DNA from: Antarctobacter heliothermus
GTDB taxonomy: Bacteria > Pseudomonadota > Alphaproteobacteria > Rhodobacterales > Rhodobacteraceae
Length of the DNA: 64,000 bases
Assembly (NCBI RefSeq): GCF_002237555.1
Contig: NZ_CP022540.1
Location: 3,973,001 to 4,037,000 of the forward strand
Direction of reading: 5' to 3'
The position numbers and the translations under genes are program-made. Shown here in pieces: positions 54,927 through 63,549 of the stretch. Under the pieces are notes generated by a model. The model was given only the letters and a program-made list of their open reading frames with translations. It was not told the origin of the DNA and did not search any database. Every line of letters begins with the position of its first letter. Position 1 is the first letter of the stretch.

Positions 54927-56302
54927 GAGATATGCGCAGAAGTTGGTGACGCGTGATCAGGCGGCGTTTTGAAGTTGGCGGACGCCGTCGCGGAACTCAA
55001 CCCCGCTGATGACCTCCGGGAGGCGATTCCGCCCGTCGAGTTTTCGCCATTTCGTCTGAGCAGACATCATCAGCCGGAAAGCCATGGCGAGCCCAGTCTT
55101 GCGGCTGAGGCAGCCCTTGGTGCGTTTCGTCCTGTGTCTGACGGTGGCGAACGTGCTCTCGATCGGATTTGACGTCCGGATGTGTTTCCAGTGTTCGGCC
55201 GGGTAGTCGTAGAAGGTCAGTAGTGCATCCCGATCCTTGACCAACTTGGCGACTGCCTTGTCCCATTTCACGCCGTAGGCATCGACGAAGAAGTCGAAGG
55301 CGGCCGACGCCGCGGCTCGGGTTTCGGCCTGCCAGATGTCGTGCAGGTGCGCCTTGGCCTTGGCTTGCACCGATTTCGGCAGCGCGTTGAGCACGTTCAT
55401 GGTTTTGTGGAGCCAGCACCGCTGCTCCTGTGTCGAGGGGAAGACCTCGCGCAGTGCCGCCCAGAACCCCAGGGCGCCGTCGCCTATGGCGAGCTTGGGA
55501 TCCTGCTTCAGTCCGCGGCGTTTGAGATCGAGCAGAACCTCGCGCCAACTCTGAGTGCTTTCGCGGAAGCCGTCGGTCATGGCCAGCAGCTCCTTGCGGC
55601 CGTATTCATCCGCACCCACGATCACCAAAACGCATTGTTTTTCCTCGGCCCTTCGCGGCTTGAAATAGACGCCGTCGGCCCAGATGTAGAGAAACCGCCG
55701 GGTGCCGAGGTCACGCTTTTCCCAGGCCTCGTACTCGGACCACCAGTCCGCTTTCAGCCGCGTGATCGTAGTGGCCGAGAGGCCCTTGGCGTGTGGCCCC
55801 AGCAGGGCGGCAAGCGCCTCACTGAAATCGCCGGTGGACACGCCCTTCAGGTAAAGCCAGGGCAGCAGCTCTTCGACCGACTTTGCCTTGCGCAGATACC
55901 GCGGCAGGATGCTGGGCGTGAACGCGATCTTGTCCGTGCCCGGCTTGCGGTCCCGCACACGCGGCACCGTCACGGCAACAGGCCCGACACCGGTCAAAAT
56001 CTCACGCTCGGGCAGGTGCCCATGACGAACCAGTCTTGCGCGACCATCCTCAAGCTTGTGATCGGCAAAGGCGCCAAGCAGCGTGGACAGTTCCGCCTCA
56101 ATCGCCTGCTCGATCAGCTTGCGCGCGCCGTCCCGGATGAGGTCGGTCAGCGGGTCCGGCGAAATCCCGGATGGATCAGATAGCTGGGTGATGGTATTCT
56201 CTTGCATGTGGCATATCCCTTTCTCGGTTGAGAATTGACGGCGCTTCGACACCGCCATGATATGTCGCCCCTCAGGGCATCACCAACTTTCGCGCATATC
56301 TC
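54927..56302 (-). mobile_element. Complete IS256-family element with 9-bp target duplication
   Basis: Terminal inverted repeats GAGATATGCGCAGAAGTTGG (left) and, reversed, GAGATATGCGCGAAAGTTGG (right). ATGGCACCT flanks both sides (54918-54926 and 56303-56311), the 8-9-bp duplication typical of IS256. It contains one intact transposase gene and lies inside the IS110 transposase gene. Confidence 0.96.
54957..56207 (-). CDS. IS256-family transposase (Mutator type)
   Basis: 416 residues from ATG 56207 (MQENTITQLSDPSG). DDE residues fall in YIWADGVYFKPR (Asp), LAIGDGALGFWAAL (Asp) and NPIESTFATVRHRTKRTKG (Glu). CWLHKTMNVLNALPKSVQ is the family's insertion domain. Intact. A 243-bp piece of the same gene's 3' end is at 26.7 kb. 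Confidence 0.95.
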   Translation of the reverse strand: MQENTITQLSDPSGISPDPLTDLIRDGARKLIEQAIEAELSTLLGAFADHKLEDGRARLVRHGHLPEREILTGVGPVAVTVPRVRDRKPGTDKIAFTPSILPRYLRKAKSVEELLPWLYLKGVSTGDFSEALAALLGPHAKGLSATTITRLKADWWSEYEAWEKRDLGTRRFLYIWADGVYFKPRRAEEKQCVLVIVGADEYGRKELLAMTDGFRESTQSWREVLLDLKRRGLKQDPKLAIGDGALGFWAALREVFPSTQEQRCWLHKTMNVLNALPKSVQAKAKAHLHDIWQAETRAAASAAFDFFVDAYGVKWDKAVAKLVKDRDALLTFYDYPAEHWKHIRTSNPIESTFATVRHRTKRTKGCLSRKTGLAMAFRLMMSAQTKWRKLDGRNRLPEVISGVEFRDGVRQLQNAA

Positions 56303-57252
56303 ATGGCACCTTGATCCGAGAAGGTAAGGCGCGTTCCTCGCCAGATGCGATTAGTGATTTTCTCGCGGCCGGTCCAACTTGTGTAGGCGTTGTGTTTGAG
56401 ACCGGCAGGATGGCACCGATGCTATACCATGGACTTACTGAACGCGGCATTCCAGTCCAGTGCATTGAAAGCAGGCAAGCCTATCAAGCCCTTAAATCTC
56501 TGGCGGGACACAAGTCTGATCGCAATGACGCGCGCGGCCTGGCCCATCTGGCGCGGACCGGGTTCTACAAACCTACCCATGTCAAATCGCTGTCTGCTCA
56601 TGCGATACGGTCACTGATCGCAGCACGCAAGAAACTGGTCGGGCAGCGCGTGACGATCGACAATCAGATCCGTGGGCTGGTGGTCGTATTTGGTGTACGG
56701 TTGCCACGGGCACTGTCGCCTGCATTCAAAGATGCCGCTCTGAAAGTGAGTAATGGGGTTCCAGGTCTTCATGCTGCATTGAACGGATTGTTTGCAGCGC
56801 GTGAAGCAATATTGGCGGCCGTTGCTGCAATTGATGCCGATGTTAAAAAGACGGCCCGTAAATCCAAAACCTGCTCACGTCTTATGACCGTCCCAGGTGT
56901 CGGGCCGATCACGGCACTGGCTTTTGCGGCCGCAGTAGATGATCCGTCGAGGTTCCGACGATCGCGCGATGTCGGGCCGTACCTTGGGCTTGTCCCAAGG
57001 CGGCATCAGTCCGGAGAAGTAGACTATGTCGGCAGCATCTCGAAACGGGGTGATACCAGGGTCCGAACGCTCCTGTACGAGGCGGCCAATGTCATGCTGA
57101 CGAGGTATGCTGGCCCGCTCAAATTGAAGGAATGGGCGCTTGCGACTGGTGCGCGCTCAACAATGAGGAAGGCACGTGTGGCCCTGGCCGGACGACTCGC
57201 TATTGTCCTGCACGCGATGATGCGCGACCAAACCGAATTCCAGTTCGTGTAA

Positions 57253-57816
57253 GGATCACCAGAGAGACAATCACGAGGATTCCAATATCAAAGTTCCCAT
57301 CTGGGACGATGCCCGAGGGAGGGCGTGAGACACGGCGTCGATTCTGTAGCAACAACCAAGACCAACGGTATGATTGCGGTTTCCACCTAGCCGACCCACA
57401 CCCAGCCAACCCCATTATGAACCCAAGAGTTCGAAGAGAACAAAGGCAACCTCTGACATTACAGTACGATATTAGGAAACTCGCATTGACGGATTAGAGA
57501 ACAGAACCGGCGGGAGGCCGCCGTTCGCTGCGGGCGCAAGCCCGTAGTGATGATTTCGTCAAAGCGGGCCTTTGTTTTACTTCAGCAATCGCAGACCAGC
57601 TCAAATGCTCCACGGCGATGATGACCTGCTCCACTGCTCCACTACTCAAAAAACTGCGACATCTCGAGGACGAAGCGAGAAGACACGGATCAGTTCTTTC
57701 CGGAGCGGATGTTGGTGTGAGCAGGCAATTCTGGATGACAGTGTCGACCGACCCTGCCCGCAGAGCCCCATGATGAAGTATAGCGAAGACAGCGCTGTCT
57801 CTCGGCCCAGGTTATC
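57253..57816. other. Intergenic, no gene recognised
   Basis: 564 bp between the split IS110 transposase gene and the end of the catabolic operon. It marks the border between the IS pile and metabolic DNA. Short open frames show no family resemblance. Confidence 0.5.
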
Positions 57817-58461
57817 TCAGCGACAGGCTAAAGCCTGAGAGATGAATGCGGACGCCACGACGCCATCAATCAGCAGCGAACCTGTCCGAGCCGAAAGCCT
57901 ACGACGAAGGCGGGACATTCCGGCGCAACCAAGAACGACGGCGTCGGCACCAGCAACTTCCGCATTGGCAATGGCCATCGCAAGGCGGTCTTCCACATCC
58001 TGCCCGCCCCGTTCGACCTCCAAGACCGGAAGACCGGAGGCAAATACCCCGACACAGGCCCGGCGAAAGCCATAGCAGTCCACGTTCGTCTCGATCACCG
58101 GCACAGAGACGTCGAGTGTCGTCACGATTCCGAAGCGGTCACTTTGCAGCGACGCAAGCGACATTGCGGCCTGTCCGATGCCGATAACCGGGCAATGCGC
58201 TGCGGCCTGAAGTGGACCCAGACCGGTATCATCGAAACAGCCGATGACAATTGCATCCGCTGCAGCTGCCCGTGCTTCCGGAAGCAATGCCAACAGACCT
58301 TCAACAGCAGCCTCTCCATCCTCCGGCCCCTGAATCGACGGCGGCCCGAGATGGTTGGTCCACCCCAAAACTTCGTCGCCCCGTGCGGTTTCGCGCGCGA
58401 CCGATACCATGCTATCGGTCATCGCCTCGGTGGAATTCGGGTTCATGTAGAGCAGGCGCAC
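57817..58461 (-). CDS. Hydantoin/Asp-Glu racemase-family protein
   Basis: 214 residues. MNPNSTEAMTDSM is the family's substrate-binding N-terminus. The two catalytic cysteines are in DAIVIGCFDDTGLGP and VVLGCAGMS. This group racemises hydantoins, allantoin or related compounds by two-base catalysis. The GTG at 58461, 2 nt after the deaminase stop, is preferred; an upstream in-frame TTG at 58494 would overlap. Last gene of the operon, fitting breakdown of a heterocyclic amide. Confidence 0.85.
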   Translation of the reverse strand: MRLLYMNPNSTEAMTDSMVSVARETARGDEVLGWTNHLGPPSIQGPEDGEAAVEGLLALLPEARAAAADAIVIGCFDDTGLGPLQAAAHCPVIGIGQAAMSLASLQSDRFGIVTTLDVSVPVIETNVDCYGFRRACVGVFASGLPVLEVERGGQDVEDRLAMAIANAEVAGADAVVLGCAGMSRLRRRLSARTGSLLIDGVVASAFISQALACR

Positions 58462-58463
58462 GT

Positions 58464-58961
58464 TCAGGCCTGCGACCGTGCATGGCAGGCCCAATCATGC
58501 AGGATCTTTGTGGCCTCGGCGTCCAAGTGTTGCTCGGCTGGCATGATCCGGTCCGCAACCGCGAGTCCGCATTCGTGAGTCAATCGTTCGACATCCACCG
58601 GAAAGCGGGCGGCCTCGGGCAGATCGGCAATGGCGTCACCGGCCTGCGCCATGTCGGCGGCAAAATACAGCGCAGCAATCCCGGCGATGTTCATGGCCGC
58701 CACGCAGAGCGCGCAGGGCTCGCAACTGGAGTACAGGTCACAGCCACGCAGGTCGACCGTTTCAAGGTTGCGACAGGCGTCGCGGATCGCTTCGGTTTCG
58801 CCATGCGAGGTCGGGTCGTGGTTCATCACCGAACGGTTGATCCCCTCGCCGACGATCTTGCCGTCTTTGACGATGACCGCGCCGAAGGGTTCGGTGCCCG
58901 GGGTGTCGAGCGCCTGTGTCGAAATCTCGATGGCGCGGCGCAGGAAGGTTTCATTGTACAT
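58464..58961 (-). CDS. Nucleoside/guanine-type deaminase (CDA superfamily)
   Basis: 165 residues. Zinc site His-x-Glu in SHGETEAIRDA and Cys pair in SSCEPCALCVAA. N-terminal EPFGAVIVKDGKIVGEG is shared by guanine deaminases, TadA-like enzymes and related purine/pterin deaminases. ATG 58961 overlaps the end of the preceding ATPase gene by 11 nt. In this operon it probably removes an exocyclic amino group from the imported heterocycle. The true base specificity is not determinable. Confidence 0.88.
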   Translation of the reverse strand: MYNETFLRRAIEISTQALDTPGTEPFGAVIVKDGKIVGEGINRSVMNHDPTSHGETEAIRDACRNLETVDLRGCDLYSSCEPCALCVAAMNIAGIAALYFAADMAQAGDAIADLPEAARFPVDVERLTHECGLAVADRIMPAEQHLDAEATKILHDWACHARSQA

Positions 58962-59925
58962 CGGGGGATCCTTCTTCGGCAGCGAAACAGGCAACGCGGC
59001 GATTGTGGACATGGGCGCGCCGCTGCGGGCGTTCCGACTTGCAGCGGTCAAAGGCCAGCGGGCAACGCGGGTGAAAGCTGCAACCCGAGGGCGGCGAGAC
59101 CGGCGACGGCACCTCGCCTCCCATAGGGGACCGGTCGCGCTTTGGCGCTTCGAGGTCAGGGATCGTGTCGAGCAGCAGGCGCGTATAGGGGTGCAGCGGG
59201 TTGGAAAAGAGATCGGCGGTCGGCTGGATCTCGACGATGCGGCCAAGGTACATCACCGCAATCACATCGGCCATGTGGCGCACGACGCTCAGGTCGTGGC
59301 TGATGAAGAGATAGGTCAGGTCCATCTCCGTCTGCAGTCGCTTCATCAGGTTCAGCACCTGCGCCTGAACCGAGACGTCCAACGCCGAGGTGGGTTCGTC
59401 GCAGACCAGAAACTCCGGCTCGCCTGCCAGCGCGCGGGCGATGGAGATGCGCTGACGCTGGCCGCCGGAGAACTCGTGCGGGAACTTCAGACCGTCGGCG
59501 GGGGCCAGCCCTACGGTGCGCAAAAGTTCATCCACACGGGCCGACACCTCGGCCTCGGGCGTATCCGGCTTCAGGGTGCGCAGCGGCTCCGCGATGATCC
59601 GGGCCACGCGCCAGCGCGGGTTGAGGCTGGCAAAGGGGTCCTGAAAGATCATCTGCAGCCGGTCGCGGTCGCCGTGGAACCGGATGCTGCCACCCGAAGG
59701 CGGATGAAGCCCGGTGACCAGCTTGGCGATGGTGCTCTTGCCACAGCCGGACTCCCCCACCAGCGCGAGGGTCTGACCACGCTGGATGATGAAATCGACG
59801 CCGTCGACGGCGCGCAGGGTCTTGCGCGGCTTGCGTTCGATCAGACGGTTGAGCCAGGGGGCGGAGACGTCGAAGCGGCGCTCCAGCGCGTCGACCTCGA
59901 GGATGGCATTGGGGCGGAGGGTCAT
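58951..59925 (-). CDS. Dpp/Opp-type ABC transporter ATP-binding protein (DppF-like)
   Basis: 324 residues. Walker A GESGCGKST, signature FSGGQRQRISIARAL, Walker B FLVCDEPTSALDVS, switch His FISHDLSVV. The C-terminal oligopeptide-transporter domain (GCSFHPRCPLAFDRCKSERP) carries the conserved cysteines of this subfamily. Its ATG overlaps the DppD-like stop by 4 nt. One of two ATPases that drive the importer whose permease lies at the right window edge. Confidence 0.94.
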   Translation of the reverse strand: MTLRPNAILEVDALERRFDVSAPWLNRLIERKPRKTLRAVDGVDFIIQRGQTLALVGESGCGKSTIAKLVTGLHPPSGGSIRFHGDRDRLQMIFQDPFASLNPRWRVARIIAEPLRTLKPDTPEAEVSARVDELLRTVGLAPADGLKFPHEFSGGQRQRISIARALAGEPEFLVCDEPTSALDVSVQAQVLNLMKRLQTEMDLTYLFISHDLSVVRHMADVIAVMYLGRIVEIQPTADLFSNPLHPYTRLLLDTIPDLEAPKRDRSPMGGEVPSPVSPPSGCSFHPRCPLAFDRCKSERPQRRAHVHNRRVACFAAEEGSPDVQ

Positions 59926-60914
59926 GCGGCTTCTCCCTGGTCGACGGTGCCGGTCTGCGCCAGCCAGCAGGCGGCGTCGGAGCTTTCGCCACTCGCAATG
60001 CGCGGCACGTCCTTGCGGCAGCGCGGCCCGGCATGGGCGCAGCGCGGATTGAAGGCGCAGCCCGGCGGAATGGCGTTGAGCCGGGGCATCGCGCCGGGGA
60101 TCATCTGAAGTTCCTCAACCTCCCGGCGCAGCGAAGGGATCGAACCCATCAGCCCGGTGGTATAAGGGTGGCGCGGGCGGCGCACGAGGTCATCGACGCT
60201 GCCGATCTCGGCCAGCCGCCCGGCATACATCACCGCCACGCGGTCGGCGGTCTCGGCGATTACGCCCATGTCGTGAGTCACCAGCATCACCGCCGTGCCC
60301 CGTTCGCGGCAGAGCCGTTTGAGCAGCGCGGTGATCTGCGCCTGAATCGAAACATCCAGCGCTGTGGTGGGTTCATCCGCGACGATCAGTTCTGGCTCCG
60401 CGCACAGCGCCAGCGCGATCACGATGCGCTGCCGCATGCCGCCCGAGAACTGATGCGGATAGCTGTCGATGCGCTCTTCCACCGCCGGGATGCCGACTTC
60501 GCGCATCAGTTCCTTGGCGCGTTCGCGGGCCTGCGGTTTCGTCAGGTCGGTGTGCAGGCGGATGGTTTCCACCAGTTGGTCGCCGACGCGGAACAGCGGG
60601 TTGAGCGAGGTCAGCGGATCTTGAAAGATCGCACCGATGCGACGGCCACGCACGGCCTGCATGGCGCGGTCGTCGAGGGCGTCGATCCGGTCGCCTGACA
60701 GATGAATGGTGCCAGCGGCAATGCGGCCAGGCGGCTCGAGCAGCCCGAGGATCGACATTCCGGTCATCGACTTTCCGGCACCGGATTCACCAACCACGCC
60801 GAGGATTTCGCCGCGGCGGATTTGCAGCGAGATATCGTCGACGGCGGTCAGCACGCCCTTTCGGGTGGGAAATTCGACGCGCAGGTTCTGCACATCAAGA
60901 ACGACATCGCTCAT
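59922..60914 (-). CDS. Dpp/Opp-type ABC transporter ATP-binding protein (DppD-like)
   Basis: 330 residues. Walker A GESGAGKSM (Met in place of the usual Thr/Ser after Ser-like position), signature FSGGMRQRIVIALAL, Walker B LIVADEPTTALDVS, switch LVTHDMGVI, and Cys-containing C-terminal GCAFNPRCAHAGPRCRKDVP. Overlaps both neighbours by ATGA. It pairs with the DppF-like ATPase. Confidence 0.94.
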   Translation of the reverse strand: MSDVVLDVQNLRVEFPTRKGVLTAVDDISLQIRRGEILGVVGESGAGKSMTGMSILGLLEPPGRIAAGTIHLSGDRIDALDDRAMQAVRGRRIGAIFQDPLTSLNPLFRVGDQLVETIRLHTDLTKPQARERAKELMREVGIPAVEERIDSYPHQFSGGMRQRIVIALALCAEPELIVADEPTTALDVSIQAQITALLKRLCRERGTAVMLVTHDMGVIAETADRVAVMYAGRLAEIGSVDDLVRRPRHPYTTGLMGSIPSLRREVEELQMIPGAMPRLNAIPPGCAFNPRCAHAGPRCRKDVPRIASGESSDAACWLAQTGTVDQGEAA

Positions 60915-62362
60915 GGCGCGGCCCTCTCGTAGCTGGGGGTAAAGATTTCGGACACCGGCGGGTGGCCGGTGGTGCGGTCGGAATACTTGGCGATCAGCCC
61001 GTCGAATTGCGCCTGCGCGCGGGCAGCATCGGCGGTCTCATCAATGCCGGGGATCACCCCATCGGCCATCACCTGCCGCCCGTCGATCCAGACATCGCGC
61101 ACGTCGCGCCCCGAGGCGGCGGTCATCAGCGTCTGCACTGGATCGGGCGTCTGCAAGCTATGGCGCAGGTCGATCACGGCGATATCGGCCTTGGTTCCGG
61201 GGGCAAGGCGGCCCAGATCGGGCCGGTTCAGCGCGTCAGCACCGCCCAGCGTGGCGGCGTCGAACATGTCTTCGGAGCGGATCGCCTCCATACCCTCGGC
61301 CAGCCGCGCGGTCATCATTCCGACCTGCATGTTGAGGATCATGTCGGCGGGGTGCGTGTCGGTGCCAAGGCCGATATTGATGCCCTTGGCGCGGACCTTG
61401 GGGAAACTCTTCAGCATCCCGCCATGGCGCGCGGCGACAAGGGGGCAATGGACAAGCGTGGCCCCTGCCCCGGCGATCAGGTCGAATTCTGCCTCCGTCG
61501 CCTGCGTGCCATGCGGCAACAGCCAGTTCCGGCGCAGCGCACCGATGCGCTGGAGCCATTCGATCGGCGCGCAGTCGTGCTGTTCACGCACCAGCTGCAG
61601 TTCGATGGGCGACTGGCTGCAATGCTGGCGCACGGGCGCCCCCATGTCCGTGGCGATCCCGGCGGTGCGTTGCAGCAGCGTCTTGGTGCAGGTCTCGATC
61701 CGGTCGGGGGCGAACATCGCGCGGATGCGGCCCCCCGCGATACCGTCGATGCGCCGCGCAAAATCGGCCGCTGCCGCCAGCCCCTCCAACCCGCGCGCCT
61801 CATCAAAGACCGCGCGGATGTTACCGGCCTCATCCGTCACCTGCCCGCCGGTGCGATAGGCGGGGCCGAGGTAGACCCGCAGCCCGAGGTCTTCGGCCGC
61901 TGCTGCCGCCGCTTCGAACTCCGCGACAGTCTCGCCCCATTCGCGGTAGAACAGTGAGGCGATGGGCAGCGCCGTGGTGATGCCGTTTCGGATCAACTGC
62001 GCGAAAGCATGGCGTTTTTGAAAGGCCAGTTCCTCGGGGTCATACATCTCGTATGGCCCACGTTCGATGTAGCTCTCGGGCCAGACCCGGCCCTTCTTCC
62101 ACGCGGGTCCGTTGTCATAGCCCAGGATCGTGGTGTCGAGATCGGACAGCGCGTCGAGATCGATGAACCCGGGCGAGATCACCGCCGCGCCATAGTCTAT
62201 CCGCCGTGCGACTTCGCCTTCGAAAGAGGCGCCAACATGCAGCACCTCGGTCCCCTCGATCACTGCCACGCCGTTTTCATGCACGACGTGGCGGCCATCG
62301 TGGTGACCGATCACCCATTGGGCGGAAAGGAGCGTCCGACCCTGCATCGCGCTGTCCATCAT
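60911..62362 (-). CDS. Amidohydrolase-family protein (AtzB/ATZ-TRZ-like) with altered first metal motif
   Basis: 483 residues. The scaffold is that of chlorohydrolase/deaminase amidohydrolases: PGFID at 64-68, His247 in RQHCSQSPIELQ, His284 in LPHGTQAT and Asp335 in GLGTDTHP. The usual His-x-His after PGF(I/N) is replaced by Asp68-Leu69-Asp70 (PGFIDLDALSDLD). Either metal binding differs or this subgroup uses Asp ligands. Coupled by ATGA to both neighbours, in an operon with a second amidohydrolase. It probably hydrolyses or deaminates an s-triazine-, pyrimidine- or pterin-like ring. Confidence 0.82.
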   Translation of the reverse strand: MMDSAMQGRTLLSAQWVIGHHDGRHVVHENGVAVIEGTEVLHVGASFEGEVARRIDYGAAVISPGFIDLDALSDLDTTILGYDNGPAWKKGRVWPESYIERGPYEMYDPEELAFQKRHAFAQLIRNGITTALPIASLFYREWGETVAEFEAAAAAAEDLGLRVYLGPAYRTGGQVTDEAGNIRAVFDEARGLEGLAAAADFARRIDGIAGGRIRAMFAPDRIETCTKTLLQRTAGIATDMGAPVRQHCSQSPIELQLVREQHDCAPIEWLQRIGALRRNWLLPHGTQATEAEFDLIAGAGATLVHCPLVAARHGGMLKSFPKVRAKGINIGLGTDTHPADMILNMQVGMMTARLAEGMEAIRSEDMFDAATLGGADALNRPDLGRLAPGTKADIAVIDLRHSLQTPDPVQTLMTAASGRDVRDVWIDGRQVMADGVIPGIDETADAARAQAQFDGLIAKYSDRTTGHPPVSEIFTPSYERAAP

Positions 62363-63549
62363 GGTGCCTCGATCACGCAGGCGCCGTCACGGGCGATAAC
62401 TGCGCCGCCCTTGAGCACCAGCTTGCGCGGCGCGTGAGTGACCACAGCCTCTGCCAGGGTCTCGCCCTCGACCAGCAGGCAGTCGGCGCGACATCCCACG
62501 TCCAGACCGTAGCCCTCGACCCCCATGATCGCGGCCCCGCCAAAGGTGCAGATCTCCAGCGCCAGTTCCACCTCGTCATCACGGCGCAGGTTGTTGCGCA
62601 TCCCGATCTGCATCGCCTTTTCCAGCATGTCCGAGTTGCCATATGGCCCCCAGGTGTCGCGGATACCGTCACAGCCCGCGCCGGTAAGGATGCCAAGCGC
62701 CTTCAGCTCTTTGACCGCAGGCACCGGGGCCGAGGCGGGCGCGGTTGTCAGGATGTGAATGCGGTTTTCGGCCAACGTCTCCTGCAGACCCGCCACATAG
62801 GCGCGATCCACCGCGCCGAGGCAGAAGGCATGGGAAACCGACACCTTGCCCTGCATCCCCAGTGCCACGGTGCGGTCGATGATTTCCTCCATCGAGAACC
62901 AGCCAAGCGCGTCACGTTCGTGCAGGTGAATGTCCACCGGCTTGCCGTGTTTCTCGGCCAGCGCAAAGACCGTATCGAGATGCCCCTTTGGGTCATGCTC
63001 CATACCGCAGGGATCGATACCGCCCACCAGGTCCGCGCCCAGCGCCAGCGCCTCATCCATCAGCTCGGCGGTGCCGGGGCGGGTCATCATTCCGGACTGC
63101 GGGAAGGCCACGATTTGGATGTCGACCATCCCGGCCAGTTTTTCGCGCGTGGCCAAAACGCCTTCGATCCCGGCCAGCCCGTGGTGCGTATCGACATCGA
63201 CATGGCTGCGGATGTGGGTGCAACCGTGCGACATGGCCAGGATGGCGTGGCGCTCGCTCTGCACCTGCGGATCAAGGCCAAGCGAAACCTTCACCTCGCG
63301 CTCGTTGTTGATTTTGTCGATCAGGCGCGGGCCGACCTCGTTGCGATACCACGGCAGGCCCAGCAGCGACTTGTCGAGATGGGTATGCGCCTCGATCAGG
63401 CCGGGGATCAGGATGCGCCCGCCGCCGTCGATCACCTCGGCACCCTCGGGCGGGTCGGCCACGAACGCGCCATTGGCGATATACAGGTCAGTAGCGGGGC
63501 CGCCCATCGGGCGCACGTTCTTGAGAGTCTTCGAAGTCACTTTGGTCAC
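62359..63549 (-). CDS. Cytosine deaminase-like amidohydrolase (CodA/AtzC group)
   Basis: 396 residues from GTG 63549, overlapping the permease stop as GTGA. Full metal set: His-x-His in GLIEAHTHLDKS, His in DIHLHERDALGW, His in VSHAFCLGAV and Asp in GAGCDGIRDTWGPYGN. The last motif is typical of cytosine/isoguanine deaminases and N-isopropylammelide hydrolase. Cytosolic; likely performs a hydrolytic deamination in the pathway fed by the Dpp-type importer. Confidence 0.9.
   Translation of the reverse strand: MTKVTSKTLKNVRPMGGPATDLYIANGAFVADPPEGAEVIDGGGRILIPGLIEAHTHLDKSLLGLPWYRNEVGPRLIDKINNEREVKVSLGLDPQVQSERHAILAMSHGCTHIRSHVDVDTHHGLAGIEGVLATREKLAGMVDIQIVAFPQSGMMTRPGTAELMDEALALGADLVGGIDPCGMEHDPKGHLDTVFALAEKHGKPVDIHLHERDALGWFSMEEIIDRTVALGMQGKVSVSHAFCLGAVDRAYVAGLQETLAENRIHILTTAPASAPVPAVKELKALGILTGAGCDGIRDTWGPYGNSDMLEKAMQIGMRNNLRRDDEVELALEICTFGGAAIMGVEGYGLDVGCRADCLLVEGETLAEAVVTHAPRKLVLKGGAVIARDGACVIEAP

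Larger units (their letters stand above)
54854..57252 (+). pseudogene. IS110-family transposase split by an IS256 element
   Basis: The 5' exon-like part 54854-54926 encodes MEYFAGLDVSMEETHICVLD, then RDG. The rest, from 56312, continues LIREGKARSSPDAISDFLAA. Removing 54927-56302 plus one copy of ATGGCACCT restores an unbroken 337-residue frame (VLDRDGTLIREGK). Later motifs are KSDRNDARGLAHLARTGFYK, MTVPGVGPITALAFAAAVDD, LGLVPRRHQSGEVDYVGSIS and GDTRVRTLLYEAANVML. A canonical DEDD transposase, now inactive by insertion. GGAGGAGCAGATAA precedes the start. Confidence 0.93.
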
